From: UBA4636 sp963650915
GTDB taxonomy: Bacteria; Bacillota; Clostridia; Christensenellales; Borkfalkiaceae
Direction: 5' to 3'
DNA length: 64,000 nucleotides
Assembly (NCBI GenBank): GCA_963650915.1
Contig: CAVJMJ010000010.1
Coordinates: forward strand, 16,643-80,642
A model generated the notes under the pieces. That model saw only the letters and a program-made list of their open reading frames with translations, was not told the DNA's origin and made no database searches. Positions within the stretch are counted from its first letter, which is position 1. Every line of letters starts with the position of its first letter. The position numbers and the translations under genes are program-made. Below are positions 44,190 to 53,399 of this stretch, one piece after another.

Positions 44190-46187
44190 TTATGTTTTAC
44201 TGAACACTATTTTATTGCCTATAAAGTCGATTATCGCCGTTTCTGTAATACTGTCTTTATTCTTTATAAAGATATCTATTAATTTATCGTAATCGGATTT
44301 TAATTTATCGAAATCGGTACCGTTCATCGTAACGGTAACGTTTACACCGCTATTTGCACTGCTTACGTCTTTTGTTAAATCCTCAAAATTTTCGGCTTGG
44401 ACGAATAGCATCGGAATCGAAACCGCATATTCGGTATAAACGTTTTCTTGGGCATTATATGAATAAAAGTATTGCGTTCTGAATTCTATATCGAATCTTC
44501 TCGACAACATTTTCACACTAAAACCGCCGACTGTTTTATATTTCCACTCTTGAGTTCTGCCGTTAACAAAGAAGGCTGCCGTTTCGTCGTCGGTAGCTTG
44601 ACGGTATTTAATACTTTCGATGCCGTTAACGTCGGATAACTTAAACCAATAAGTATTATAAGTTATTCCCTTCAGTACTTCTCTAACTTCGTAGCCGAGC
44701 ATTTTACCGTTCTTTACGTTATACAATTCGGTTATGTACCCCGTAAAGCCGACTATTCCGCTTGCCTTGTTTCCGACAGCCGATACGTACTTATCCGTAA
44801 TATAAAAATCGGCGGAACTGTTTACGCCTACGCCGTCAACAGTCAAATACTCATAAATGTGTCCGTTTACGTTACCGTCGGTATCCTTTTCGACCGTAAA
44901 CATGGCACGCCTTACGCCAAGATATTTAATCGCAAATTTATATGAGTTTTCTTTTGCTTCGTAATATAATGCGTTTGCGTCGCCTATTTGTATTCTTACG
45001 TTTCTATCACCGCTATTTACATTCATCGACAATGCAATTTGTATCGACTGTTCACTGCCGAACACATTAGCCGTATAGTCTAATACGTAATATATTACGG
45101 TGCCGTCAAAATTTATCGTAACCGAATACGTACCTTGCATGAAATTGTAATTTGCCGTATCGGACGGGTTTTTGTCTATATAATTATTAAAGGTGGCAAT
45201 CGAAGTACTCGTTATATTTTCCAATCCTGTAAGAAGATTGAAAAATCGTTGAGATTGATTGAGATTATCGGTAATCATGTGCCACTGTTCACCGAAACCG
45301 CCGTCCGGAATATCTTTTTTTGACACGAAATCGGAATAATCTTTATTCAAGTTGCTTTCGGTTTTTAAATTTTCTACATATCCGGGACGCATCGTCGTCG
45401 GTATATAACTATACGGATCCGCCGTTGCGTTGTTTAATAACCGCTTTAAATATGCCGATATATCAACGGTTACGTTCCAACTTGCATATAATGTCGTATT
45501 TTTCGTTATTTTCATAGGGAAAGTCGCTTTTTGGGTGTATTTCTCGTCAAGATACCAACCCATGAACTTTTTACCCGAGGTACTGAGCGTTTTAGGTTCG
45601 TTAATCGTCTTACCTTCTTCGACTTGCACGGGTGCAATCGTTTCATTAGTGCCAGTTACGTAACTTACGGTGTATTTTTTTGTAATTGCTTTCCAACCTG
45701 CGTACAAAGTCGTGTTTTTAGTTATCGTCATCGGGAATGTCGCTTTTACGGTGCAACCCTCGTCGGTAAACCAACCTAAAAATTCTTTTCCGTCCGCACT
45801 GAGCGTTTTAGGTTCGTTAATCGTCTTACCTTCTTCGACTTGCACGGGTGCAATCGTTTCATTAGTGCCAGTTACGTAACTTACGGTGTATTTTTTTGTA
45901 ATTGCTTTCCAACCTGCGTACAAAGTCGTGTTTTTAGTTATCGTCATCGGGAATGTCGCTTTTACGGTGCAACCTTCGTCGGTAAACCAACCTAAAAATT
46001 CTTTTCCGTCCGCACTGAGCGACTTTGGCTCGTTAATCGTATTTCCCTCTTCGACTTGCACGGGCGCAATCGTTTCATCGATGCCCGTTACGTACGATAC
46101 CGTAAACATAGTCGGTTCTTTTGTGCATGCTGCGAAAAGGCTCAACGAGCATAATACCGCAAGCAAAATGATAATGATTTTTTTCAT
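44190..46187 (-). CDS. Lipoprotein with three InlB B-repeats
   Basis: 665 residues. The signal peptide ends in the lipobox FAAC (residues 18-21). Residues about 28-240 are three InlB B-type (Flg_new) units, each YTVSYVTG...LGWFTDEGCTVKATF...TTLYAGW. The first two are almost identical in protein, and the DNA period is 216 bp. The remaining 420 residues look all-beta and match no family I know. AGAGG precedes the ATG. B-repeats are known in surface proteins that bind host or matrix partners. It lies alone with an A/C-rich leader. Confidence 0.85.
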   Translation of the reverse strand: MKKIIIILLAVLCSLSLFAACTKEPTMFTVSYVTGIDETIAPVQVEEGNTINEPKSLSADGKEFLGWFTDEGCTVKATFPMTITKNTTLYAGWKAITKKYTVSYVTGTNETIAPVQVEEGKTINEPKTLSADGKEFLGWFTDEGCTVKATFPMTITKNTTLYAGWKAITKKYTVSYVTGTNETIAPVQVEEGKTINEPKTLSTSGKKFMGWYLDEKYTQKATFPMKITKNTTLYASWNVTVDISAYLKRLLNNATADPYSYIPTTMRPGYVENLKTESNLNKDYSDFVSKKDIPDGGFGEQWHMITDNLNQSQRFFNLLTGLENITSTSIATFNNYIDKNPSDTANYNFMQGTYSVTINFDGTVIYYVLDYTANVFGSEQSIQIALSMNVNSGDRNVRIQIGDANALYYEAKENSYKFAIKYLGVRRAMFTVEKDTDGNVNGHIYEYLTVDGVGVNSSADFYITDKYVSAVGNKASGIVGFTGYITELYNVKNGKMLGYEVREVLKGITYNTYWFKLSDVNGIESIKYRQATDDETAAFFVNGRTQEWKYKTVGGFSVKMLSRRFDIEFRTQYFYSYNAQENVYTEYAVSIPMLFVQAENFEDLTKDVSSANSGVNVTVTMNGTDFDKLKSDYDKLIDIFIKNKDSITETAIIDFIGNKIVFSKT
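45580..46110 (-). repeat. 216-bp tandem repeats inside the InlB-repeat gene
   Basis: The segments near 45664-45879 and 45880-46095 differ by only a few bases; the third unit (45450-45663) is more diverged. The near-identity points to a recent duplication or gene conversion. Confidence 0.9.
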
Positions 46188-46518
46188 AATTTACCTCTAT
46201 TTTATATTTTTTCTTTTTTTGTTTTTTTGGGTTTGTTTTTTGGGTTTTCTTTTGTTTTGTTTTTTTGGTTTGTTCGTTTTTTCTTTCGTTTGGTTAATTT
46301 TTCGGTGGTTATCGCCTTGACGATTAAGTACTTTCTGTAGTAAAAGCAAATAATACATTCCCAAGTAAAAAATTTATTTACACGACAAATTTAATACTTT
46401 CGGTAGCCAAAGCAAATAATAAATCTCCAAGCGGAAAATTTATCGCCCCGACAAATTTAATATTTTTGCGACACGCTAATAAAGATAGAAATTACTCGAC
46501 AAGCGTGGCTTAATATAG
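46188..46518. other. A/C-rich leader and a 67-bp direct repeat
   Basis: 46200-46315 is T/G-rich on the plus strand, so it is an A/C-rich leader for the lipoprotein gene. 46325-46455 has two copies of a unit of about 67 bp (AGCAAATAATA...GACAAATTTAATA). Confidence 0.65.
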
Positions 46519-47316
46519 TTAATCGGCGAGCGGATACTTAATGTTTTTGTATAATGCAAACGGGTAAACGAATAACGAAATTATCCCGCCCAAGACGATG
46601 GCAAACACCGTGCATAAAGCAACGAGGGCAAAGCCTAAAATAAACAGTAATAACTTAACGGTAATAAGCCAAACAATGCCGTCGAAATCCAACGTAAATA
46701 TTATTCCGGGCATTTTTACGAAGCCCCAGCTAATAATATCCATAGCCATTTCGCCTACGAAATTATTGTCGAGAATCCAGCACGATACGAGAGTAAAAGC
46801 ACATACCGACGCTATTATCCCCGGAATGAGATAATTGCCTCTTAATATAATTGACACTATAAGTAAAACTCCCGTTGCCACTCCTCCCCAGATAAAGGAT
46901 AACTTTCTCCTTTTTTCGGCGTCTGCCGTCTTACACTTTATTTTGTTTTCTTGGTATTTATCTTCGCAACTGCGACAATATACTTTAGTTTGCCCGTTCT
47001 CGGTTTTTCTGACTATCTGTTTGCCGTCGTAAATGGGTTTGTTGCACTTTTCGCAAACGGCTAACACGGGCTTACTTTCTTTATATACGTACTCCTTTTC
47101 GTGGATGACTATGGGTTCGGGTTTTTCCTTGCCCATAATTTCGTCTATAGAAACGTTGAAGATTTCCGAAATTATCTTCACCGTCGTAAGCGACGGTTCC
47201 ACGTCACCCTTTTCCCATCTCGAAACGGCTTGGGTGGTAACGAATAACTTTTCGGCTAAATCAGACTGTGTCATTCCGTTTTTCGTACGTAACTCGCGTA
47301 TTTTTTCGCCAATCAT
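46519..47316 (-). CDS. XRE-type regulator with zinc ribbon and membrane helices
   Basis: The start is ATG 47316, with AAGGAG upstream; 265 residues. Residues 1-65 form an XRE helix-turn-helix (IRELRTKNGMTQSDLAEKLFVTTQAVSRWEKG). Residues about 85-120 form a zinc ribbon (CEKC...CRSC). Then there are about four membrane helices (FIWGGVATGVLLIVSIIL; LIPGIIASVCAFTLVSCWIL; LLLFILGFALVALCTVFAIVLG). It should be a membrane-tied transcription factor. It is divergent from a small XRE gene, with a shared control region. Confidence 0.82.
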   Translation of the reverse strand: MIGEKIRELRTKNGMTQSDLAEKLFVTTQAVSRWEKGDVEPSLTTVKIISEIFNVSIDEIMGKEKPEPIVIHEKEYVYKESKPVLAVCEKCNKPIYDGKQIVRKTENGQTKVYCRSCEDKYQENKIKCKTADAEKRRKLSFIWGGVATGVLLIVSIILRGNYLIPGIIASVCAFTLVSCWILDNNFVGEMAMDIISWGFVKMPGIIFTLDFDGIVWLITVKLLLFILGFALVALCTVFAIVLGGIISLFVYPFALYKNIKYPLAD

Positions 47317-47571
47317 ATAAAAAACTCCTTTTTCGTCAAATGCGACATAAAAAATATAAACCGCAAGGTGCAAATTGTAAAGCCAAAAAAACCGAAAATC
47401 GCTCAACAATTTGTTGATTTTGCTCAACAAATTGTTTAATAGCCGTGTTTTTGGCAAATAATATTTCAACCCCGAGATTTTTCTCGATTCAACGGCTTGT
47501 TGATTTTTATCCCCGTCAATATGATAAAATTTGACTGCGCTGTGACGCTTAAGTGATTTTAATAATATTAT

Positions 47572-47605
47572 ATCAAGACTTTTGACCTATGTCAAGACTT
47601 TTGAC
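47572..47605. promoter_or_regulatory. Two tandem XRE operators
   Basis: GTCAAGACTTTTGAC (47591) and ATCAAGACTTTTGAC (47572) lie 19 bp apart; each is a GTCAA-N5-TTGAC palindrome. They lie between the two divergent XRE genes, just upstream of the small one. Confidence 0.7.
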
Positions 47606-47628
47606 CTTAGCTAAAATATAATTTGACT

Positions 47629-47841
47629 ATGAATAAGCTTAATAGTAACAATTATATAGACGTAATTAAAGGCATAATGATCGAGAAAAACCTTACTCAA
47701 CAAAAATTTGCTTCGGTTATAGGTGTCAATCAAACGACGGTAAGTCAATGGTTACTCGGCAAAAAGAAGCCGACTTACGACAGTATTTTATCCATTTGCA
47801 CTAATTTCGACGTTTCCCCCAATGAGTTTTTCGGTTTTTAA
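47629..47841 (+). CDS. Small XRE-type repressor
   Basis: 70 residues from ATG 47629. One helix-turn-helix domain: GIMIEKNLTQQKFASVIGVNQTTVSQWLLGKKKPTYDSIL. There is no Shine-Dalgarno sequence; TATAAT (47617-47622) ends 6 nt before the ATG, so the message may be leaderless. It probably represses itself and the divergent gene through the GTCAA-N5-TTGAC sites. Confidence 0.8.
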   Translation: MNKLNSNNYIDVIKGIMIEKNLTQQKFASVIGVNQTTVSQWLLGKKKPTYDSILSICTNFDVSPNEFFGF

Positions 47842-48189
47842 CGAAACCTATTTTTTTATTAAATAACGGTGCGTTTTTTATGCCGTTTTTTTAAAATATC
47901 CGCCTATAAGCCCGTTAACGGGCTTTTTTGTGCCAAAATTACCTTTAAGCGTACGTTAAATTACCTTTTAGTATACTAAAAATCACCTTTAAACGTATGT
48001 AAAAACATCTTTAAGCGTACAAAAAATCTCCTTAAAAATCGATTCAAAACGCCTTTAATAGTTTGGTTTTCAAAATCTTTATTATAAACCTACCGATAAA
48101 TCGATTTTTTAGTAATTTTGCTATTACGATTTAAAGACTTTTTAATTTTTTATTTGATTTTAAATTGTTGACTAAACCCAACGTTTATC

Positions 48190-48219
48190 AAAAAAACTCC
48201 GCCACGTGCGGAGTTTTTT
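48190..48219. terminator. Strong bidirectional terminator
   Basis: AAAAAACTCCGC and GCGGAGTTTTTT with a 4-5-nt loop. Confidence 0.85.
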
Positions 48220-48568
48220 ATTTATAAATTTTGCGTCCCGATAAGCCCCTTTACGTAAATGGAAAAAGTAAGAGTTATCGTCACTTTGCATAAAGAAAAA
48301 ACACAGTATATATTGTTCCGCTAATAAGCACACAATTCACGACCGCAGGTCAATTCATGCGTCGAAAGACGCAATTCATACATTACTTTTTGACTAAAAG
48401 TCCTTCTATAGGTCGATTAACGGCGATTTTTGTAAAATGAAAAAGTGCCGATATGCGCACTTTTTCATTATTACGTATTTACATATGTTTAGAAATACTT
48501 TGGTTTAATTTTAATAGGCTTCACGTTAAAAGTTTCAAGCGTCTTTTAACGGTTTCGTCGGACAAAAC

Positions 48569-48599
48569 AAAAAAGGGTGCTATAAACACCCTTTTTTTT
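48569..48599. terminator. Strong bidirectional terminator
   Basis: AAAAAAGGGTG and CACCCTTTTTTT; it would stop transcription leaving aspA as well as any plus-strand transcript. Confidence 0.8.
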
Positions 48600-48756
48600 C
48601 TTAAAATCATAACTCGCCTACTTCAAGCCTTTCGGTTCGGTCGTTATTACTCAAACCTTTCGGTTCGGTCGTTATTACTCAAACCTTTCGGTTCGGTCGT
48701 TAATACTTAAACCTTTCGGTGCGGTTATTATTACTTCAAGCCTTTCGACTTGATTA

Positions 48757-50157
48757 TTATTGTTTATTTAAATGTTTAGGTTCGGTCATGGCGTTTACGT
48801 CAAGCACTTTGTTTAACGTTTCCCCGTCCATTAGCCCGTCACGCAACACTATTTGTTTTACCGTCACGCCCGTATCGAGTGATTCGTGGGCAATTGCCGC
48901 CGCCTTTTTGTAGCCGATATAGGGTGACAAAGCGGTTACGACTGCGATGCTTCCGTTTAAAAGTTCGGAACAACGTTTAATGTTTGCGACGATGCCCGAT
49001 ATGCAGTTATCTATAAGCGTCGTAATAGCGCCCGTCAACATGGAGATGCTTTCGAGCATGGAATAAAAGATAACGGGCTCGAAAGCGTTAAGTTCGAGTT
49101 GTCCCGCCTCGGCTGCCATAGTAACGGTAAAGTCGTTACCGATTACTTTAAAAGCGACCTGACTTACTACTTCGGGAATAACGGGGTTGACTTTGCCGGG
49201 CATTATCGACGAGCCGTTTTGTTTTGCGGGAAGAAAGATTTCGGCAAGCCCCGTTTTGGGACCGCTCGATAAAAGCCTTAAATCGTTGCACATTTTGGAC
49301 AAATCGACGGCAAGGGTTTTCAGCGTTGCCGAAACTTCGGCGTAACCGTCGAGGTTGCTCGTTCCGTCGAAAAGGTCGGTTGCCTGAACGTATTCGTCAC
49401 CGCATACCTTGGACACGTTTTTGACTATGTTATCGAGGTAATAGGGATTGCTGTTTATTGCCGTGCCTATTGCCGTTGCCCCCATGTTAAGGGTATGTAA
49501 TACCGTTTTTGCGTTTTTAACCCTTGTATAGTCACGATCCAATGCCGTGCCGTAGGCGTGAAATTCCTGCCCGAGCCTCATGGGGACGGCGTCCTGAAGT
49601 TGAGTTCTGCCGACTTTCAAAATACCGTTGAATTCTTCGGCTTTTTTCATAAGCGCGTTAAAAAGACGCTTGATTTCGGGAAGCAACTTGTTTAAAAGCG
49701 TAACCATTGCAATTTTACCCGCCGAGGGATAAACGTCGTTGGTTGACTGGCTCATATTTACGTGGTCGTTGGGGTGGACTATAGAATAATCGCCCTTTTT
49801 ACCGCCTAAAATTTCGATTGCGCGGTTTGCTATTACCTCGTTGGCGTTCATGTTTGCCGAAGTCCCCGCACCGCCCTGTATGGCGTCTACGATAAATTCC
49901 TTTCTGAATTTACCCGCAATGATTTCGTCACAGGCTTCTACAATGGCGTCTTTGCGTTCTTTTGAAAGAGAACCTGCCTCGTAATTCGTTATAGCCGCCG
50001 CCTTTTTCAGTTTTGCCAAAGCAGCGATAAGCGCGGGATGCATCGGGCTTTTAGTAATGTTGAAATTTTTTGCTCCGCGAAGCGATTGCACGCCGTAATA
50101 GGCGTCCTCTTTTACTTCAAGTTCGCCGATGGAATCGGCTTCTCTTCTCATGTTCAT
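48757..50157 (-). CDS. aspA: Aspartate ammonia-lyase
   Basis: 466 residues, the normal size. It converts aspartate to fumarate and ammonia. GSSIMPGKVNP near residue 317 is the fumarase/aspartase signature with the catalytic serine loop. EDAYYGVQSLRGAKNF at the N-terminus, GGAGTSANMNANEVIANRA and HPNDHVNMSQSTND are the other conserved blocks; the N-terminal form favours aspartase over fumarase. AGAGG lies about 10 nt before the ATG. The divergent Lrp-type gene is a likely regulator. Confidence 0.9.
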   Translation of the reverse strand: MNMRREADSIGELEVKEDAYYGVQSLRGAKNFNITKSPMHPALIAALAKLKKAAAITNYEAGSLSKERKDAIVEACDEIIAGKFRKEFIVDAIQGGAGTSANMNANEVIANRAIEILGGKKGDYSIVHPNDHVNMSQSTNDVYPSAGKIAMVTLLNKLLPEIKRLFNALMKKAEEFNGILKVGRTQLQDAVPMRLGQEFHAYGTALDRDYTRVKNAKTVLHTLNMGATAIGTAINSNPYYLDNIVKNVSKVCGDEYVQATDLFDGTSNLDGYAEVSATLKTLAVDLSKMCNDLRLLSSGPKTGLAEIFLPAKQNGSSIMPGKVNPVIPEVVSQVAFKVIGNDFTVTMAAEAGQLELNAFEPVIFYSMLESISMLTGAITTLIDNCISGIVANIKRCSELLNGSIAVVTALSPYIGYKKAAAIAHESLDTGVTVKQIVLRDGLMDGETLNKVLDVNAMTEPKHLNKQ

Positions 50158-50603
50158 TTTTATTATGCCTCTTGAGGTTATGCGGTATTATTTGCTCGAT
50201 ATACCGTCTAAAATCGAGTTTCCCCTTTCCTCGCAAGTAATTCTATCACTTTTGAAAAAAAACTAAAAGCGTATGAACGGCACTACGTCGTAATTTATTA
50301 TTTTATGTCAAAAACTTAATTATATTATAATTACGGGTCTTAAACTTAATTTAATTAAGTTGCAACCTTTTTCGTCATATGATATAATATTTATAGATAG
50401 AATATATACTTTACGCCTTTTCCTCTATAATTTACACCGTTTTTCCGTAAAATACGGCGACCCAAACGGTAAAGGTTTAGTAGCCGTAAAATATAGAATC
50501 AATTACGGCAAAGGGCAAAAATCAAAACCCCGCAAAGGGTAAAAGTCAATTACAGCAAAAGGAAAAAAATCAATTACCGCAAAAGGAAAATTTTCAAACG
50601 ATT
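50158..50603. other. aspA-lrp intergenic control region
   Basis: Holds the plus-strand promoter at 50360-50388. Just before the regulator gene (50510-50595) three or four units of the type GCAAAAGGAAAAA(A)TCAATTACC occur. Confidence 0.6.
50360..50388 (+). promoter_or_regulatory. Promoter of the Lrp-type gene
   Basis: TTGCAA, exactly 17 bp, TATAAT. The leader to the gene is about 210 nt. Confidence 0.75.
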
Positions 50604-51047
50604 ATGGAAAAATTAGACAAAACCGACCTTATAATACTCGATTATCTTCAAAAGGACTCTCGCATATCGATAAAAGACGTTGCCAAAGACGTTTTTTTGT
50701 CATCTCCCGCAGTGTCTGCAAGAATAGAAAAACTGCGTAAAAACGGCTATATACGGGCATTTACGACGGAAATCGACCTCGTAAAATTGGGCTTTTACGT
50801 TAAAGCCTTTATCGACGTAGCAATTCCGCCCGAGAGAAAACCCGAATTCGTTAAATTTGCAGAAAGCACGCCCAACGTGTTGGAATGTTGCTCGGTTACC
50901 GGCGAATATTCCATGCACATAAAAACGGCGTTTTCTACCACGCAGGAATTAGACGCTTTCGTAACAGAACTTCAACGCTACGGTCATACCAAAACGCAGA
51001 TAGTTTTTTCCACGGTAGTAGAACCGCGCGGAATACCGCTTAAATAA
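50604..51047 (+). CDS. Lrp/AsnC-family transcriptional regulator
   Basis: 147 residues. The N-terminal helix-turn-helix (LDKTDLIILDYLQKDSRISIKDVAKDVFLSSPAVSARIEKLRKNGYI) and the C-terminal RAM/ligand domain (FIDVAIPPERKPEFVKFAESTPNVLECCSVTGEYSMHIK) are complete. Such proteins bind amino acids and form octamers on DNA. It is divergent from aspA, so aspartate or asparagine use is a likely target. It reads AAAGGAAAA before the ATG. Confidence 0.92.
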   Translation: MEKLDKTDLIILDYLQKDSRISIKDVAKDVFLSSPAVSARIEKLRKNGYIRAFTTEIDLVKLGFYVKAFIDVAIPPERKPEFVKFAESTPNVLECCSVTGEYSMHIKTAFSTTQELDAFVTELQRYGHTKTQIVFSTVVEPRGIPLK

Positions 51048-51252
51048 TTTTTGTTTGCAATTTCGGATTTTTTTATTTGCAATCTCAAAATTTTGTTTGC
51101 GCTTTCATTTATTTTGTTTGCGCTTTGTATTCGGTTTTTTATAGTGTGCTTTGGAATATAAAAGTCCGTTAGGTTTACGGTTAACTTTATTTAATATCCA
51201 TTACGCTTTATTTAATATCCATTACGCTTTAAACTCGGGGAATTTTATAAAA

Positions 51253-52029
51253 ATGAAACTAAAACGCACGATATGTAACAAACACATATTTCTTGCCACG
51301 ATAACGTTGCTGTATATAATACTATCGTATTTTTTCCGCCAATTGCGGATATGGACGGTCGGAGATTTAGATATATTTTTGCTTATCTTTAATTTGACGG
51401 CGTCAATTGCTATTTTGGTGTATGCAAAAACGAAATCTATTCCGTTACTAAAAAAAGCAAGTAAAAAGTATTACCTTTTGTGTATTCCCCTCGTCGTCTA
51501 CGCCGTTTTTTTAAACCTTGCGCCCTTCGGAAACGAATTTCTCTTTTATGTGTTTGCGTTAAAAATTATCGACATAATGGTTAGCGTTTTACTGCAGGAA
51601 CTTTTTTTCCGTGTTTATTCCCTTTCTAAATTTATCGACAAAGACGGAATTAACGACGTCAATTTTATAATTTTAATTATTTTATGCGCCGGCTCCGATA
51701 TTTTCGCTTACATTTACAAGGATTTTCTTTCGGCATCGCTTACAATACTCGTTACGGCGTCGATAGGTGCGGTTTGTACCGCAACCTATCTGAAAACGAA
51801 TAATATTTTAATGAGCGCAACGCCTCATTTTGCATATCATTTTATAAGTTTACTGATACGTAATTTATCTTTCGACGGAGATAGTTGCCGTTATTTTGCA
51901 CCCTTTTCGTGGAAACTGCCTACAATTTGGTTTTACGTTATAAACCTACTTTTCTGTGCGATTCTTTTGGCACTTGCAATTTGCATTTACAGAAGTTATC
52001 GCGACGAAACAAACATCGTTTTTATTTAA
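51253..52029 (+). CDS. CPBP-type membrane protein (degenerate Abi/Rce1 motif)
   Basis: Started at ATG 51253 (MKLKRTICNKH); 258 residues. Upstream the frame has a doubled LFNIHYA peptide from a 21-bp repeat. About seven membrane helices. LLQELFFRVYSL matches the CPBP motif EExxxR except for Gln in place of the first Glu, and HFAYHFISLL fits the histidine motif. CPBP proteins are membrane proteases such as CAAX-type endopeptidases; activity here is uncertain. The terminator follows at 52205. Confidence 0.6.
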   Translation: MKLKRTICNKHIFLATITLLYIILSYFFRQLRIWTVGDLDIFLLIFNLTASIAILVYAKTKSIPLLKKASKKYYLLCIPLVVYAVFLNLAPFGNEFLFYVFALKIIDIMVSVLLQELFFRVYSLSKFIDKDGINDVNFIILIILCAGSDIFAYIYKDFLSASLTILVTASIGAVCTATYLKTNNILMSATPHFAYHFISLLIRNLSFDGDSCRYFAPFSWKLPTIWFYVINLLFCAILLALAICIYRSYRDETNIVFI

Positions 52030-52204
52030 AAATTGCCGTTATTTTGGTAGCGTTTAGGAAAAACCGCAATATATTTAGCAAAAAAGCCGAAACGTTCTAT
52101 TCAAAAACGCAATATTTTCGGCTAAAAAAACGCAATATCTTAGAAAAAAAACGACGGGTTACGACTAAAATATCTCGTAAACTAAAATATCTCGTACATA
52201 ACGC

Positions 52205-52238
52205 AAAAACGCGGAAGCACAAAAACTTCCGCGTTTTT
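52205..52238. terminator. Terminator
   Basis: AAAAACGCGGAAG and CTTCCGCGTTTTT, perfect stem, after the CPBP-like gene. Confidence 0.88.
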
Positions 52239-52357
52239 CATATAGAAATCCAAAAATCGTTTCCTTACTTATAAATTTGCCCGTTTCGACCGCCGAAAAG
52301 GGTTATTTACGGTTTCAACCTAAATACGGCGACCGCAAAGCAAAAAACAAGCCTTTT

Positions 52358-53296
52358 TTAACAGAATACGAAAGAACAAAGAACGGCAAGCGGGGCTTGC
52401 AAAACCTTTAAAGGTACGTCCCTCAATAAAATTTCACCGGTGTTGGAATAAACGTGCCTCGTAAATATCGCAACGAAAGCCATAACCGTACCTATCGCCT
52501 GAGTGATTACGAGTATGGGCGAGAAAATAGCAAGAACGAGTACGTATATAAGCATATGCCCTTTAGTCGTTACAAAGTCGCTACTCTGATAAATTGCTTC
52601 CCAACCGTCGTCGGCAGCCTTTCTCGTAACGCCGTAATGCCCACTTCTCGAATAGATAGAACCCTTTGAAGAGTTGGAGAAAAAGGTTCTGTCGGGAACG
52701 TAAACTTGCACGTCGCTCGTTTTTATGTCGGCTAACGCAAACAATATAACCAATAAAAGGAAGGCTACGAAAATCACTCCGAAAACGCCGAAGGTTTCTA
52801 AGATAGTGCCGTTTAAGCCGAAAAGACTTTTAAGTTGATTACCGAAAAACAAACCGCATACTCCCGCACTTAATAAAAAGGACATGGGCAAAACTATCAA
52901 AAGTTGAACGAAAAAGTTTCCTACGACCGTCCTTTCGGATTCATCGGCTATCGAGTAATACACGAATAGCGTCGTAATATAAGCGGGTACGTCGTCCTCG
53001 ATTCTCGAGTCGTCCAAATCGATGCCGAGTTCGTCTTTATTTATAACCGTTAAAATTATACCGAATAAAAACCTGAGAAAAGAAAGGGGCGAAGTGAAAA
53101 ATTCCACGATGGTCGGAACTACGAATGGCACGGCTTTTCTGAATAAACTTATCAAAAAAGAAACTATGGCAATGCCGATAAAAAAACCGATTATGCCGGT
53201 GTGATCTTCTTTACTCATCAAAGATATCGCGCCTATCGATAAAAACGTGTTTAAAAGTGCCAAAATTGCTACAAGAATAGATCTTACTACTTTCAT
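52358..53296 (-). CDS. Membrane protein of unknown function
   Basis: The start is ATG 53296, with GGAAG upstream; 312 residues. About six membrane helices: SILVAILALLNTFLSIGAISL, IIGFFIGIAIVSFLISLF, a central pair (FFVQLLIVLPMSFLLSAGVCGLFF; VFGVIFVAFLLLVILFAL), and a C-terminal pair after a soluble loop rich in Ser, Tyr and Arg (about 205-240). I do not recognise the family. Confidence 0.65.
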   Translation of the reverse strand: MKVVRSILVAILALLNTFLSIGAISLMSKEDHTGIIGFFIGIAIVSFLISLFRKAVPFVVPTIVEFFTSPLSFLRFLFGIILTVINKDELGIDLDDSRIEDDVPAYITTLFVYYSIADESERTVVGNFFVQLLIVLPMSFLLSAGVCGLFFGNQLKSLFGLNGTILETFGVFGVIFVAFLLLVILFALADIKTSDVQVYVPDRTFFSNSSKGSIYSRSGHYGVTRKAADDGWEAIYQSSDFVTTKGHMLIYVLVLAIFSPILVITQAIGTVMAFVAIFTRHVYSNTGEILLRDVPLKVLQAPLAVLCSFVFC

Positions 53297-53399
53297 CAAT
53301 ACTTCCTTTGTGTTTTAACGAGCGGTTTAAACTTTTCTGCCGTTCGTTTTCATCTGATTTAAATTATTTTTTTTATAATTTGCAACAGATTTTAGACTT

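Larger units (their letters stand above)
47842..48756. other. Gene-free region with five hairpins and repeat families
   Basis: Terminator-type hairpins lie at 47904-47930, 48190-48219, 48436-48469 and 48569-48599. At 48333-48382 GACC/GGTC and GCGTC/GACGC hairpins alternate with AATTCA(C/T). At 48618-48755 a unit of about 28 bp (CAAACCTTTCGGTTCGGTCGT) is repeated four or five times. The 13-mer CTATAAGCCCGTT is at 47904. No open frame is convincing; small RNAs are possible. Confidence 0.6.
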
